DNA of 64,000 bases from Planctomycetales bacterium (GCA_030612725.1 JAUWNJ010000005.1:62001-126000), one strand, 5' to 3'; shown: positions 34,722 to 44,618, numbered from the stretch's first letter. Program-made: numbers and translations. Notes: generated by a model not told the origin, from the sequence alone.

Positions 34722-35369
34722 TTACGATGCCAGGGCTTCTGCTGCCTGTTGGGCAACTTCTTCCAACGGCGCCCCGCCGTCAAGTCTTATCATTTTCCGC
34801 CCATCGGCGGCGTAATATTCAATCACCGGTTCGGTCTGCTTGCGATAAGCCGCCAATCGCTGACGAACCACTTCTTCGGTATCGTCTTCGCGCTGAACCA
34901 ATTCGGCCCCGCAGGCGTCGCAAATGCCTTCTTTTACCGGCGGGATGTTCTTTACATGATACACTCTTCCGCATTTCGGGCAACTCCGCCGACCTGTGAT
35001 TCTATCAACCAGCAGCGATTCGTCAGCCTCAATAACTAAAACCGCTTCGAGCGGAAGACCCAATTGTTCCAACTGTTTATCCAGCGCCCCAGCCTGTGTG
35101 ACAGTTCGCGGGAAGCCGTCCAGTAGCAGACCTTTGTCGGCATCCTGTTTTGCGATTGCCTTTGCCATAATTTCAACGACGATATCGTCGGGGACCAATT
35201 CGCCGGCGTCCATATAACTTTTCAATTTCTCGCCGAGTTCGCTTCCGTCGGCGCGTTCGGCGCGAAGGATGTCGCCGCTCGACAGATGTACCATGCCGAA
35301 CTTCTCGACCAGGTATTTCGCCTGTGTTCCTTTACCTGCGCCCGGGGGTCCCATCAGAACGACTCTCAT
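34722..35369 (-). CDS. adk: Adenylate kinase
   Basis: 215 residues. P-loop GPPGAGKGTQAKYL, NMP-binding LLDGFPRTVTQA, and a lid with a four-cysteine zinc site (CPKCGRVYHV, CDACGAEL). It interconverts ATP + AMP and 2 ADP. Its ATG overlaps the secY stop by one base (TAATG). Confidence 0.97.
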   Translation of the reverse strand: MRVVLMGPPGAGKGTQAKYLVEKFGMVHLSSGDILRAERADGSELGEKLKSYMDAGELVPDDIVVEIMAKAIAKQDADKGLLLDGFPRTVTQAGALDKQLEQLGLPLEAVLVIEADESLLVDRITGRRSCPKCGRVYHVKNIPPVKEGICDACGAELVQREDDTEEVVRQRLAAYRKQTEPVIEYYAADGRKMIRLDGGAPLEEVAQQAAEALAS

Positions 35370-36937
35370 TATCCTCGTGCCCCCTTGATTCGTCCGCCGC
35401 CGCTGAGGAATCCGCCGTAGTTACGCATAATAAGTTCGGCCTCGATTCGCTGAACCATATCCAGCGCCACGGAGACCATAATCAGCAATCCCGTTCCGCC
35501 TAAGTACCCGGCAATGCTGAAGGGGATGTCCATACTGAACGCCACAACTTGGGGGACAACTGCAATTACCGCAAGGAACGCGGCTCCGCAGTAGGTTATC
35601 CGCTCCATGACGCGTTCAAGGTAATCGGCGGTGCGCTTTCCGGGTCTAAGCCCCGGAATAAACGAACCGTAATCCCGCAACTGGTCGGACATATCCTTGG
35701 GACGAAACTGCACCGTCGTCCAGAAATAAGCGAAGAAGAATATCATAGCGACATAAACCAGTTGATAGACGAGGTCGCTCATATTGAATGCCTGACCGAA
35801 GAATACCGCCACGCTGCTGCCAGGCCATCGTTGTGCAAACCATCGTGCCATGGCGTTGGGGAACATCATCAGCGAGGATGCGAAGATAATCGGCATGACG
35901 CCGCCGTGATTTACACGCAGGGGCAAATACTGCCTCTGTCCGCCATACACCCGCCGGCCTCGAGTGTGCTTTGCCTGCTGGATCGGGATTCTTCGCTGCG
36001 CCTGGGTGATAAGGATGGAACCTGCCACGACGAATATGAAGGCTGCGATCAGGAAGGCTATCTTTACCAGGCCGATCTCACCCCCACCGGAACCGGTAAC
36101 TTTCAGCGACGTCCGCGCCACCAGTTCGCGGACTGCCCAGGGCATGCGAGCGACGATACCGGCCATGATTATCAGGCTGATACCATTACCGATACCGTAT
36201 TCGTCTATCTGCTCGCCCAACCACATCAGGAAAACGGTCCCTGCCGTCAGGCCAAGAATCGCCATCAGGAAAACACTCGTCGAATCGGCGTACCGGGGAT
36301 ACAGGTTCGGACGCATTATGTACGACCATATAGCAATTGCCTGCACGATGCACAGCCCGACCGTTGCGTAACGGGTGTATTCCTGTATCTTCTTTTGACC
36401 GGATTGCCCTTCCTTCTGGAGTTTTTCCAAGGCAGGGACAACCGTTACGAGAAGTTGGAAGATGATGGATGCCGAAATATACGGCATGATACCAAGTCCG
36501 AACAACGTGCATTTCTGGAGGTTTCCGCCGGTGAACATGGCGAAGTATTCCATCGCCTGACCTAGTGGTCCTTCGGCTTGACCTTCCATAAACTTACTGA
36601 GCATCCCTTGATCCAGACCGGGGAGGGGAATGTGAAAACCAATCCGATAGATGCACAGCAACGACAATGTAAAGGCTATTTTCTTCAGCAGGTCCGGGAC
36701 TGAGAAGATGTTTTCCAGCACTCTTTTGATGGAGGTCTTCGCCATGAAGACAAAATAGAATACCGCCATTACAGCAATCGCGGCAAATACATGGGTCATC
36801 GGTGTGGTCAGAGCGTCAGCGCTGTAAGATGTGGCTGTCAGCGCACCATAAACGCCCTTTCCGCCTTCAGCCAGAAAGTACGCAGCCGCCAGAGCGGCAA
36901 CGAGACCAAGAATCAATCTGAATGTTCTATAAGCCAT
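35369..36937 (-). CDS. secY: Protein translocase subunit SecY, N-terminally extended
   Basis: 522 residues against about 440 usual. The normal SecY start pattern (VPDLLKKIAFTLSLLCIYRI, GFHIPLPGLD) begins only near residue 80. The first 75 residues add two hydrophobic segments (FRLILGLVAALAAAYFLAEG and HVFAAIAVMAVFYFVFMAKT). The rest is standard: plug region, QAKHTRGRRVYGGQRQYLPL, NHGGVMPIIFASS and a short cytoplasmic tail. Forms the export channel with SecE (60807). Confidence 0.95.
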   Translation of the reverse strand: MAYRTFRLILGLVAALAAAYFLAEGGKGVYGALTATSYSADALTTPMTHVFAAIAVMAVFYFVFMAKTSIKRVLENIFSVPDLLKKIAFTLSLLCIYRIGFHIPLPGLDQGMLSKFMEGQAEGPLGQAMEYFAMFTGGNLQKCTLFGLGIMPYISASIIFQLLVTVVPALEKLQKEGQSGQKKIQEYTRYATVGLCIVQAIAIWSYIMRPNLYPRYADSTSVFLMAILGLTAGTVFLMWLGEQIDEYGIGNGISLIIMAGIVARMPWAVRELVARTSLKVTGSGGGEIGLVKIAFLIAAFIFVVAGSILITQAQRRIPIQQAKHTRGRRVYGGQRQYLPLRVNHGGVMPIIFASSLMMFPNAMARWFAQRWPGSSVAVFFGQAFNMSDLVYQLVYVAMIFFFAYFWTTVQFRPKDMSDQLRDYGSFIPGLRPGKRTADYLERVMERITYCGAAFLAVIAVVPQVVAFSMDIPFSIAGYLGGTGLLIMVSVALDMVQRIEAELIMRNYGGFLSGGGRIKGARG

Positions 36938-36965
36938 TGTTGTTACAAACTCGTGAATTTACATT

Positions 36966-37409
36966 TTACTGAAGTTTTTCGACGCTTCCGCCGGCCTGTA
37001 TGATTTTTTCCTGTGCCGAAGCCGAAAACGCCTGTGCCGCGACTGTCAGTTTCTTTTTCAGGTCGCCTTTTGCGAGGATTTTTACCGGTTCGCCGCTGGG
37101 ACGAATCAGATGTTTGGCAGCGAGTGTTTCAGCGTCTGCTCGGTCGCCGTCGTTGAAAACGTCCAGGTCGGCAACGTTGACAATCTGATACGGCTTGGTT
37201 TCGAAGTCCGCGTTATTGAATCCCCGTTTGGGTATCCTTGACAGGACGGACGTTTGTCCACCCTCGTATCCGAACATGGACGTTCTTCCGGCGCGCTGTC
37301 CTGCGCCCTTATGTCCGCGTCCGGAGGTTTTACCCCGCCGAACACCGCGTCCGAGTCGTCTTGACGTCTTGTTATGACCGGCTTTGTTTAGTATCTCGTC
37401 TAATTTCAT
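36966..37409 (-). CDS. rplO: Ribosomal protein L15
   Basis: 147 residues: RRLGRGVRRGKTSGRGHKGA, GYEGGQTSVLSRIPKRGFNN and a C-terminal AFSASAQEKIIQAGGSVE. Its start overlaps the rpsE stop by 4 bp. No rpmD (L30) gene lies between them. Confidence 0.96.
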   Translation of the reverse strand: MKLDEILNKAGHNKTSRRLGRGVRRGKTSGRGHKGAGQRAGRTSMFGYEGGQTSVLSRIPKRGFNNADFETKPYQIVNVADLDVFNDGDRADAETLAAKHLIRPSGEPVKILAKGDLKKKLTVAAQAFSASAQEKIIQAGGSVEKLQ

Positions 37410-37939
37410 GACAACACAACTCCTCGCATTTCAGCGATCTGTTCGGCATTTCGAAGCCGTTTCAGTGCTGACATACCGGCCCGGAGGAGGTTTTTCGGGT
37501 TGGTTGATCCGTAGGACTTTGTCAGTACGTCCCTGATACCGGCCAGTTCCAGTAGCGGTCTCAGGTTCACCCCTGCGATAATACCCGTACCTTCGGCAGC
37601 GGGGATCAGCACGACCTGTGAGGCTCCGTATTTCGCCTTTATCTGATGCGGGATCGTGCTACCCTTTCGCTGTATGGTTACCAAGGCTTTTTTGGCGGCT
37701 TTCACGCCCTTTTCCACAGCGGTCGGTACTTCGTTTGCTTTTCCGTAACCGATTCCGACCTGTCCATCGCGGTTGCCCACGACAACCAGTGCCGCGAAAC
37801 GGAACCGGCGACCACCCTTTACGACCTTCGCGCAACGATAAATCTTCACGACCCGATCTTCGACGGGGCTGCCGTCAGAAAAAGTTTCCCGCTTGTCCTT
37901 TTGTCTTTGCGCCTGCGTCAAGACATCTGCTCCCTGCAC
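37406..37939 (-). CDS. rpsE: Ribosomal protein S5
   Basis: 177 residues with the S5 RNA-binding domain (DRVVKIYRCAKVVKGGRRFR, FAALVVVGNRDGQVGIGYGK) and C-terminal domain (LIPAAEGTGIIAGVNLRPLL). The GTG at 37939 has no ribosome site; AGGGAG lies 8 nt before a TTG at 37921, which may be the true start. Confidence 0.95.
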   Translation of the reverse strand: MQGADVLTQAQRQKDKRETFSDGSPVEDRVVKIYRCAKVVKGGRRFRFAALVVVGNRDGQVGIGYGKANEVPTAVEKGVKAAKKALVTIQRKGSTIPHQIKAKYGASQVVLIPAAEGTGIIAGVNLRPLLELAGIRDVLTKSYGSTNPKNLLRAGMSALKRLRNAEQIAEMRGVVLS

Positions 37940-37956
37940 ACGAACATTTTATAAGT

Positions 37957-38325
37957 CTAAAATTCCAGTCCGCCCTTCTTGGCGGCTTCAGCAAGTTCTT
38001 TAACTCGACCGTGATAGGTGTACCCACTGCGATCGAACACGACCTTTTTAATCCCTGCGCCAACGGCCTTTGTCGCCAGCGCCTCGCCGACGGCCAAAGC
38101 GGCGGCTTTGTTTCCACCGTAACCGACCTTCGCGAGTATGTCTTTCTCCGCGCTGGAAGCCGACGCCAGCGTCTTACCGACGGTGTCGTCAACGATTTGC
38201 GCGTAGATATTCTTGTGGCTTCGAAAGACCGTCAACCTTGGTCGATCCGGTTCGCCGGTAACCCGACGACGAATGTGTTTCTTTCGTCGTTGTCGGCGGA
38301 TATTTTTTCTAATCAGATGCTTCAT
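37957..38325 (-). CDS. rplR: Ribosomal protein L18
   Basis: 122 residues: [31 protein letters not shown] and [20 protein letters not shown]. It binds 5S rRNA. 17 bp after rplF. Confidence 0.96.
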   Translation of the reverse strand: MKHLIRKNIRRQRRKKHIRRRVTGEPDRPRLTVFRSHKNIYAQIVDDTVGKTLASASSAEKDILAKVGYGGNKAAALAVGEALATKAVGAGIKKVVFDRSGYTYHGRVKELAEAAKKGGLEF

Positions 38326-38342
38326 AAGTGTCGTGGTCCTAC

Positions 38343-38921
38343 TTACTCGCCGGTACCGGCAAATGCCTTACCTGCTTTCCTGCGAATGTACTCACCAGCA
38401 TAACGCATTCCCTTTCCCTTGTAGGGTTCCGGTGGGCGTGCTTTTCGCAAACGGGCGGCGAACTGCCCCACCGCCTGCTTATCAGGCCCGGAAACGGAAA
38501 ATTTCGCCGGGTCGGTGTCGCCACGGGCCTGGGGAGTCTGAACTGTTATCGTCAAACCGTCCGGTATGTCAAAAACACACTGATGGGCATACCCAACAGA
38601 CAGCGAAACCTTCTGACCCTGAACCTGAATCCCGTATCCGACGCCATATATCTCCAAGCCTCTCTCGTAACCGTTGAGACACCCTTCGAGCATATTGGCA
38701 ATCAGCGCCCGCGTCGTTCCGTGCAGCATCCGCGACAAGCGGTCGTTACTTTTTCTCTGAACGGTAATCACCTTCGCGTCCTGGTCGTAGTCCAGGCCAA
38801 TCTCGGGACGATGCGTCCACGAAAGTTTACCTTTAGGCCCATCGGTGCTCACGTTGCGTCCTTCAATGACGACTTTGACGCCGTTGGGCACTGATATCGG
38901 TTGATTTCCTATACGCGACAT
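38343..38921 (-). CDS. rplF: Ribosomal protein L6
   Basis: 192 residues, slightly long for L6 (~178). [20 protein letters not shown] at the start, two repeats of the L6 fold, and the signature [21 protein letters not shown] near the end. The distance to the upstream gene rpsH (142 bp) is filled by an ATTCGTG repeat. Confidence 0.96.
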   Translation of the reverse strand: MSRIGNQPISVPNGVKVVIEGRNVSTDGPKGKLSWTHRPEIGLDYDQDAKVITVQRKSNDRLSRMLHGTTRALIANMLEGCLNGYERGLEIYGVGYGIQVQGQKVSLSVGYAHQCVFDIPDGLTITVQTPQARGDTDPAKFSVSGPDKQAVGQFAARLRKARPPEPYKGKGMRYAGEYIRRKAGKAFAGTGE

Positions 38922-38929
38922 ATCTTTTC

Positions 38930-39062
38930 CACGAATTACACAAATTGAAACAAATTACACGAATTTCAAAAACAGATACATTTGTGTAATTCATTCTTAT
39001 TCGTGCAAATTCGTTCCTATTCGTCTTTATTCGTGCAATTCGCTATAATTCGTGTAATTCGT
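38930..39062. repeat. ATTCGTG repeat array inside the spc operon
   Basis: Several variants of ATTCGTGTAATTCGTG in both orientations fill the space between rpsH and rplF and reach the rpsH stop codon. Same family as 23326-23364. Confidence 0.75.
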
Positions 39063-39063
39063 G

Positions 39064-39474
39064 TTAACAGACGGTGCAGATGACTTCTCCGCCGACATTT
39101 TCTTCACGGCATCGGCGGTCCGACAGAACGCCTTTACTGGTAGAGACGATCGCCACTCCAAGCCCATCCATCGGCTGCGGAACATCTGCCGCTGCGCTAT
39201 AGATTCTCTGGCCCGGTCTGGAGGTTCGCTTCAATTCCGTTATTATTTGCTCGCCGTTCGGTCCGTAACGCAGGTACACCCTCATCAACTTATCTTTCGG
39301 GTTACCGCTATCGTCTCCGATTGCAGCGTAATCTTCGATATAACCTTCTTCTTTCAGTACTTTCGCGACACCCTCGCAGATTTTGCTTGGGCGGACATTG
39401 ACTGCTTCATGCCCTGAACGAGCGGCATTACGGATTCGCGTCAGCATGTCGGCAATGGGATCGGATAGACTCAT
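39064..39474 (-). CDS. rpsH: Ribosomal protein S8
   Basis: 136 residues: MSLSDPIADMLTRIRNAARS, RVYLRYG, RPGQRIY and STSKGVLSDRRCREENVGGE. The C-terminus ends ICTVC, with the stop at the very edge of the ATTCGTG repeat. In other bacteria S8 represses the spc operon. Confidence 0.96.
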   Translation of the reverse strand: MSLSDPIADMLTRIRNAARSGHEAVNVRPSKICEGVAKVLKEEGYIEDYAAIGDDSGNPKDKLMRVYLRYGPNGEQIITELKRTSRPGQRIYSAAADVPQPMDGLGVAIVSTSKGVLSDRRCREENVGGEVICTVC

Positions 39475-39477
39475 AAT

Positions 39478-39663
39478 TCACCAACTCGCCTTTCTCATCC
39501 CCGGAACCTTTCCTTCGTTGGCAAGTTTGCGAAGGCAGATTCGGCAGATTCTGAATTTCCTGTACACGCCTCTCGGACGCCCGCATATCTGGCAACGACG
39601 CTGAATACGCGTCGAAAACTTCGGCGGTCTCTTGCTCTTTGCTATCTGTGCCTGTGTTGCCAT
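39478..39663 (-). CDS. rpsN: Ribosomal protein S14, zinc-binding short form
   Basis: 61 residues, the type Z form with two CxxC pairs ([20 protein letters not shown]). Three bases separate it from rpsH. Confidence 0.96.
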   Translation of the reverse strand: MATQAQIAKSKRPPKFSTRIQRRCQICGRPRGVYRKFRICRICLRKLANEGKVPGMRKASW

Positions 39664-39672
39664 TAGTTCCTC

Positions 39673-40218
39673 TTATGTTCTGAACGGCATGCCAAGGAGC
39701 AACAATAACCTGCGGGCCTGTTCGTCAGTACCAGCAGTGGTTACAATCGCAATGTTCATGCCTTGAGTGGCCTGTACCTTATCCGGGTTAATCTCCGGAA
39801 AAACGGTCTGTTCGGTCAGACCCATATTATAATTACCCTTCCCGTCGAACCCGCCTGCCGGTAGGCCTCGAAAGTCCTTCACTCGCGGTATGGCTATGCT
39901 TATCAGTCGATCGAGAAATTCGTACATCTGACGTCCACGAAGCGTAACCTTCACTCCTATCTTCATGCCCCGACGGAGCTTGAAGTTGGAAACACTCCTG
40001 CGAGCCTGTGTTATGACCGGTTTCTGACCGGCGATTAACGCCAGTTCCGCCGCAGCCGGTTCAAGACAGGCTTCGCTCTCAACTGCCTTTTTACCAAGAC
40101 CCATCGAAATGACGATCTTCTCCAGTTTGGGAACCGCCATGCGATTCTTAAGACTGAACTCCTTCGCCAAAACTGGAGCCACTTCGGTTTTATATTGTTC
40201 AAGAAGACGCACAACCAT
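39673..40218 (-). CDS. rplE: Ribosomal protein L5
   Basis: 181 residues: MAVPKLEKIVISMGLGKKAV, GQKPVITQARRSVSNFKLRR, RVKDFRGLPAGGFDGKGNYN and GMNIAIVTTA. It binds 5S rRNA in the central protuberance. Confidence 0.97.
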   Translation of the reverse strand: MVVRLLEQYKTEVAPVLAKEFSLKNRMAVPKLEKIVISMGLGKKAVESEACLEPAAAELALIAGQKPVITQARRSVSNFKLRRGMKIGVKVTLRGRQMYEFLDRLISIAIPRVKDFRGLPAGGFDGKGNYNMGLTEQTVFPEINPDKVQATQGMNIAIVTTAGTDEQARRLLLLLGMPFRT

Positions 40219-40232
40219 CGTTCAACGCACCT

Positions 40233-40571
40233 TTAAGACTTCTTCTTTCCGATTGCACCAAGCGATTGGCCCGACTTTTTGGCGAACCGCTCCTTAATAC
40301 CGTTAGAATCGACCCGAAACCCCACCCGCGTCGGCTGGGATGTCTTCGGGTCCACCGGCAGGACGTTTGAGATGTCTATTGGCATCTCTTTCTGTATTCT
40401 TCCGCCCTGCGGATGCTGCTTCGAGGGGCGAAGGTGACGATAGACGCGATTGACGCCGGCCACGAGGACTTTTCCCCTTTGGGGATAAATCACCAGCACC
40501 TCGCCGGTCTTTCCCTTATCGTCTCCGGCAATGACTGCCACCGTATCACCTTTTTTCACATGCCTGGCCAT
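40233..40571 (-). CDS. rplX: Ribosomal protein L24
   Basis: 112 residues with an N-terminal KOW motif (HVKKGDTVAVIAGDDKGKTG) and VAGVNRVYRHLRPSKQHPQG. An early 50S assembly protein. Confidence 0.96.
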   Translation of the reverse strand: MARHVKKGDTVAVIAGDDKGKTGEVLVIYPQRGKVLVAGVNRVYRHLRPSKQHPQGGRIQKEMPIDISNVLPVDPKTSQPTRVGFRVDSNGIKERFAKKSGQSLGAIGKKKS

Positions 40572-40575
40572 TCTT

Positions 40576-40962
40576 TTAGACCACCTCGCTTGCCAGTGAA
40601 ATTATCTTCATGAAATTCTTTTCCCGCAGTTCTCTCGCGACAGCGCCGAATATTCTCGTTCCCCTGGGGTTCCCCTGTTCGTCGATAATAACGGCGGCGT
40701 TTCGGTCGAAACGGACGTAAGAACCGTCGCGTCTGCGAATCGGGAAAGCCGTTCGCACAATCACGCATCGTACAATGTCGCTTTTTTTGACCACTCCACC
40801 AGCGGCCGCTTTCTTGACGGTGCAGACGATTACGTCGCCTACTCCCGCCTTACGACGGGTGTACTGCCCGCGTGCGGTCGAACCGCCAAGCACCTTGATA
40901 CAAAGGGCTCGTTTTGCGCCGGTGTTGTCGGCTATATCGATTTTTGTTTCCTGTTGAATCAC
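40576..40962 (-). CDS. rplN: Ribosomal protein L14
   Basis: 128 residues, a few more than the usual 122: [54 protein letters not shown] and [15 protein letters not shown]. Overlaps rpsQ by 4 bp. Confidence 0.97.
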   Translation of the reverse strand: MIQQETKIDIADNTGAKRALCIKVLGGSTARGQYTRRKAGVGDVIVCTVKKAAAGGVVKKSDIVRCVIVRTAFPIRRRDGSYVRFDRNAAVIIDEQGNPRGTRIFGAVARELREKNFMKIISLASEVV

Positions 40963-41276
40963 TTCTCAGTCACTTCCTCGGTAACGGCGGCGTCGCCAAT
41001 GACGTTTCTTCTGGTAACCCGAACAAGCCGCCATGACTTGCTCTTGCTGATCGGGCGCGTTTGGGACAGTTCAACCGTATCACCCACGCGGGCCTCTTCG
41101 CGAGCATCGTGAACAAGCATCCTCCGCCGATGGCGAACATATTTACCGTACAGCGGGTGCTTCGTAAGCCTGTTGACTACGACGCGAACCGTTTTTCGCC
41201 CGGAAATCGAATCGACCACTCCGGTCAATGTAACCTTCTGTGGTTCCGATGATTTTTGGGCATCTTTTACAACCAT
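40959..41276 (-). CDS. rpsQ: Ribosomal protein S17
   Basis: 105 residues with short extensions at both ends; the core is [40 protein letters not shown] and [17 protein letters not shown]. The C-terminal tail is acidic. Confidence 0.96.
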   Translation of the reverse strand: MVVKDAQKSSEPQKVTLTGVVDSISGRKTVRVVVNRLTKHPLYGKYVRHRRRMLVHDAREEARVGDTVELSQTRPISKSKSWRLVRVTRRNVIGDAAVTEEVTEK

Positions 41277-41293
41277 TTGCTTCTCTTTCCGTG

Positions 41294-41506
41294 TTATGAT
41301 TTCCTGCCCGCATCCCCGGACAACTGACGTTCACGCCGGATTGTCATAACCCGCGCGATGTCACGCTTGGCCTTGACGAGCATCGAAGGATCTTCCAGCT
41401 TCTCCGTTACCGCTTGTGCACGCAGGTCGAACAGATGCCTGTGCAAGCGGTCCAGTTCGGACTGGACTTCCTCGTCCGAAAAATGTCTTATCTCTTCAAC
41501 TTTCAT
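41294..41506 (-). CDS. rpmC: Ribosomal protein L29
   Basis: 70 residues from the ATG at 41506 (an upstream extension to 41557 would overlap rplP). MKVEEIRHFSDEEVQSELDR, HRHLFDLRAQAVTEKLEDPS and ARVMTIRRER are typical. It docks trigger factor at the tunnel exit. Confidence 0.95.
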   Translation of the reverse strand: MKVEEIRHFSDEEVQSELDRLHRHLFDLRAQAVTEKLEDPSMLVKAKRDIARVMTIRRERQLSGDAGRKS

Positions 41507-41526
41507 GTAACCGTAAAACCCGTCTT

Positions 41527-41943
41527 TTATCCGTGCATTCTCTTGGCCAACCGGCACCGCACCGGCATCTTGCAGGCAATTCTGCGAAGAGCGGCCTTGG
41601 CGGTATCGGCTTCCGTACCGGAAATTTCAAAAAGCATCGTTCCGGGCTTGACCGGAGCGACCCACATTTCAGGTTCGCCTTTTCCTTTACCCATTCGTGT
41701 CTCCAGAGGCTTGGACGAAACAGGCTTATCGGGGAAGATTCGGATATATACCCGACCTTCACGATGCAGAAAGTGCGTCGCCGCTACTCGACCGGCTTCA
41801 ATCTGCTTGGCGGTAATCCACCCCGCCTCCAGAGTCTGCAAGCCGAAATCACCGTAGGACACCCTGTTTCCGCGTGTGGCGCTACCGCGAACACGCCCAC
41901 GCTGCATCTTGCGATGCTTCACTCTTTTGGGCATCAGGGCCAT
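41527..41943 (-). CDS. rplP: Ribosomal protein L16
   Basis: 138 residues: MALMPKRVKHRKMQRGRVRG, GWITAKQIEAGRVAATHFLH and RMGKGKGEPEMWVAPVKPGT. Starts exactly where rpsC ends. Confidence 0.97.
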   Translation of the reverse strand: MALMPKRVKHRKMQRGRVRGSATRGNRVSYGDFGLQTLEAGWITAKQIEAGRVAATHFLHREGRVYIRIFPDKPVSSKPLETRMGKGKGEPEMWVAPVKPGTMLFEISGTEADTAKAALRRIACKMPVRCRLAKRMHG

Positions 41944-42783
41944 TTACTTGCCTTCCTCTGTAGTTCCAGCAGGGGCGTCCTGCTTTGGCGTTTGGGTTTC
42001 GGGCGGTTTTTGTTCCGTTACGGGCGATGCTGTCGCCTGCGGCCTGGGACCACCCCGGGGCCTGCCGCCGCCGGACTGAGGACGACGTGGCGGACGACTG
42101 TGTTGCGACGGGCCCGGGCGAGAAATCTTCTCTGAATGATCATCTGCGCCGAATTTTCCGCGATAAATCCAAACCTTCACGCCAAGCGCGCCGTAGGTGG
42201 CAAAACACTCGGCGAAACCATAATCAACATCTGCGTCCAGCGTGTGCAGCGGGATGGATCCCAAAAGCGTCTTGACGGTCCGGCTCATTTCCGCTCCACC
42301 AAGACGACCGCTGATCTGTATCTTCACGCCCTTGGCGCCGGACTGCATAATCGTCTCGCATCGCTGCTTGATTGCTCGTCTGAAACTGGCGCGTCGCTTG
42401 AGTTGCTCAGCCACAGCTCCTGCTGCCAGTTGGGCGTCCAGGTCCGGGTGAGTAATCTCCAGAACATTGACGTTAACTCGCCGGTCCGACAAGTCTTCCA
42501 GTGCTTCTTTGAGTTTTTCAACCTCGGCGCCGCGGGGACCGATAACCAGTCCGGGTCTGGCGGTTTTGAGGGTAACCTTGACCTCTTCGCGGGTGCGCTC
42601 GATTTCAATACTGCTTATTCCGGCGTAGGGAGGCTGACGGTTCAGGCGGTTCTCGACGAACTCCCTGATTTTCCAGTCCTCGACCAGAAACTCACCGTAA
42701 TTACTTTTAGGCGCAAACCATCGGCTTGCCCACCCTCGGGTGATCCCGGTTCGAAAACCAATTGGCGAAACTTTCTGGCCCAT
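41944..42783 (-). CDS. rpsC: Ribosomal protein S3 with a proline-rich C-terminal extension
   Basis: 279 residues. Standard KH-domain core (GQKVSPIGFRTGITRGWASR, GLVIGPRGAEVEKLKEALED, ISGRLGGAEMSR, VKVWIYRG) to about residue 215, then a low-complexity tail rich in P, R, G and Q ending EEGK. Extended tails on S3 occur in several phyla; this one is about 60 residues. Confidence 0.96.
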   Translation of the reverse strand: MGQKVSPIGFRTGITRGWASRWFAPKSNYGEFLVEDWKIREFVENRLNRQPPYAGISSIEIERTREEVKVTLKTARPGLVIGPRGAEVEKLKEALEDLSDRRVNVNVLEITHPDLDAQLAAGAVAEQLKRRASFRRAIKQRCETIMQSGAKGVKIQISGRLGGAEMSRTVKTLLGSIPLHTLDADVDYGFAECFATYGALGVKVWIYRGKFGADDHSEKISRPGPSQHSRPPRRPQSGGGRPRGGPRPQATASPVTEQKPPETQTPKQDAPAGTTEEGK

Positions 42784-42801
42784 AATTCCTTATTCCTGAC
42801 G

Positions 42802-43149
42802 CTATCTCGACTCAACCACAACGGTTATATGACTATTACGCTTCATAATCGGAAAAGCACGTCCACGGTCTTTCGGGCGCCAACGTTTCATTGTCGGGGC
42901 CTGATTCACAAACGCCTGCTCGACGTAGAGTGATTCGGTATTGGCCTCGGCTTCGTCGGCGTTCGCTACGGCGCTGGCGAGTATCTTCCGAACGAACACC
43001 GCTCCGCGATGCGGCGTGAACTTCAACATATTCAGCGCCTCTTCCACGTCTCGACCACGAATCAAATTCACTATCGGTTGAATTTTCGTCGGACTGATCC
43101 GGGCAAACCTATGTGTCGCTTTCCAAGACATATCAATAATATCTTTCAT
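42802..43149 (-). CDS. rplV: Ribosomal protein L22
   Basis: 115 residues: ATHRFARISPTKIQPIVNLI, FTPHRGAVFVRKILASAVAN and FVNQAPTMKRWRPKDRGRAF (the tunnel loop region). A start at the inner ATG, MSWKATH, is also possible. Confidence 0.96.
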   Translation of the reverse strand: MKDIIDMSWKATHRFARISPTKIQPIVNLIRGRDVEEALNMLKFTPHRGAVFVRKILASAVANADEAEANTESLYVEQAFVNQAPTMKRWRPKDRGRAFPIMKRNSHITVVVESR

Positions 43150-43168
43150 CGGGGTCTTCGCGTTTTAC

Positions 43169-43438
43169 TTATCTGCGTTTCGCCGCCGTGTGTCCACGGA
43201 ACATTCGCGTCGGAGAAAACTCTCCTAACTTATGTCCCACCATATCTTCTGTAACAAAGACGGAATGGAAAATCTTTCCGTTATGCACGTTGAACGTGTG
43301 CCCGACGAATTCCGGTACGATCGTACAGGCCCGCGCCCACGTTTTGATCGGTTCGCGAGAACCGCTCTGCTTCTGCCGCTGAATCTTGCGGAAGAGTTTC
43401 TCATCCACATACGGCCCTTTTTTAAGACTTCTAGGCAT
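43169..43438 (-). CDS. rpsS: Ribosomal protein S19
   Basis: 89 residues: [40 protein letters not shown] and [16 protein letters not shown]. 30S head protein next to S13. Confidence 0.97.
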   Translation of the reverse strand: MPRSLKKGPYVDEKLFRKIQRQKQSGSREPIKTWARACTIVPEFVGHTFNVHNGKIFHSVFVTEDMVGHKLGEFSPTRMFRGHTAAKRR

Positions 43439-43463
43439 TATTTATTCCAGACGTATCGGCTCT

Positions 43464-44315
43464 TTATAGTTTCACCAATCCGTAGCGTCTGCTACGTCGG
43501 CGACGAATAATCAGTTTGTTCGACGCTTTCTTTTTATGTCGTGTTCTTCCGCCTTTTGCCAGTTTTCCGGTCGGGCTGCACGGATGTCGCCCACCACCGC
43601 TTCTGCCTTCGCCACCGCCCATCGGGTGGGCTACGGGGTTCATTGCGACGCCGCGAACGTGAGGTCTGCGCCCCATATGGCGCTTCCTGCCTGCCTTTCC
43701 AAGCTTGACATTTTGATGGTCAAGATTGCCCAATTGACCTACCGTTGCCCGGCAGCGTGCATCGACCATTCGCGTCTCGCCGCTCGGAAGGAGCAAATGT
43801 GCCCACTTTCCTTCCTTGGCCATAAGTTTGGCCGATCCGCCGGCGGTTCGTACCAACTTCCCGCCCTGGCCGGGTGTCATCTCGATATTGTGTATGGTCA
43901 GTCCGGTGGGGATATTCGTCAGAGGCAGACAGTTTCCAAGTCTCGGTTCAGCCTCGTCCCCGGAATAAACTTTCTGCCCCGCCTTCAGCCCTACCGGGGC
44001 AAGGATGTAGCGTTTTTCGCCGTCGGCGTAGTTTATCAAGGCGATGTTACAGGTGCGGTTCGGGTCATATTCGATGGTCGCTACTGTTCCTTCGACCCCG
44101 TCCTTGTTGCGTTTGAAGTCGATAACGCGGTACATCCGCTTGGCTCCACCGCCACGGCACCGACTGGTGATTACACCATGGTGATTACGTCCGCCGGTCT
44201 TCTTAATCGGACGCAAAAGCGACTTGGTAGGCGCGTGGCCGGTCAACTCCTCGCGGATATTGACGCTGGCGTTACGCCTGCCTGCCGATGTCGGTTTGTA
44301 CACCTTAATTGCCAT
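43464..44315 (-). CDS. rplB: Ribosomal protein L2
   Basis: 283 residues: [40 protein letters not shown] and the peptidyl-transferase region [20 protein letters not shown]. Confidence 0.97.
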   Translation of the reverse strand: MAIKVYKPTSAGRRNASVNIREELTGHAPTKSLLRPIKKTGGRNHHGVITSRCRGGGAKRMYRVIDFKRNKDGVEGTVATIEYDPNRTCNIALINYADGEKRYILAPVGLKAGQKVYSGDEAEPRLGNCLPLTNIPTGLTIHNIEMTPGQGGKLVRTAGGSAKLMAKEGKWAHLLLPSGETRMVDARCRATVGQLGNLDHQNVKLGKAGRKRHMGRRPHVRGVAMNPVAHPMGGGEGRSGGGRHPCSPTGKLAKGGRTRHKKKASNKLIIRRRRSRRYGLVKL

Positions 44316-44323
44316 TATTAGTC

Positions 44324-44608
44324 CTAAAACAGATCAATGTGATGGTCCGGATGCAGAACAACCACAGCCTTTTTCCAGTGGCTGGTCGTTCCCCGCTTGT
44401 ACCCGACCCGTCGCGGTTTACCGCGACGATTGGCCGAACGAACCGTCAGAACCTTCACGTTGTAAATTTTCTCAATAGCCTGCTTTATCTGCGCCTTGTT
44501 CGCTTCAGGGTGAACCTGAAAGGCATAAGTGTTCCGCGTTTCGGACTGGAACGTGCCCTTCTCGGTTACCAGCGGGCGAACTATCGTATTGTAAATATCG
44601 TTTTTCAT
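44324..44608 (-). CDS. rplW: Ribosomal protein L23
   Basis: 94 residues: [40 protein letters not shown] and [14 protein letters not shown]. Forms the SRP and trigger-factor docking site at the tunnel exit. Confidence 0.96.
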   Translation of the reverse strand: MKNDIYNTIVRPLVTEKGTFQSETRNTYAFQVHPEANKAQIKQAIEKIYNVKVLTVRSANRRGKPRRVGYKRGTTSHWKKAVVVLHPDHHIDLF

Positions 44609-44618
44609 CTTTAATTAC

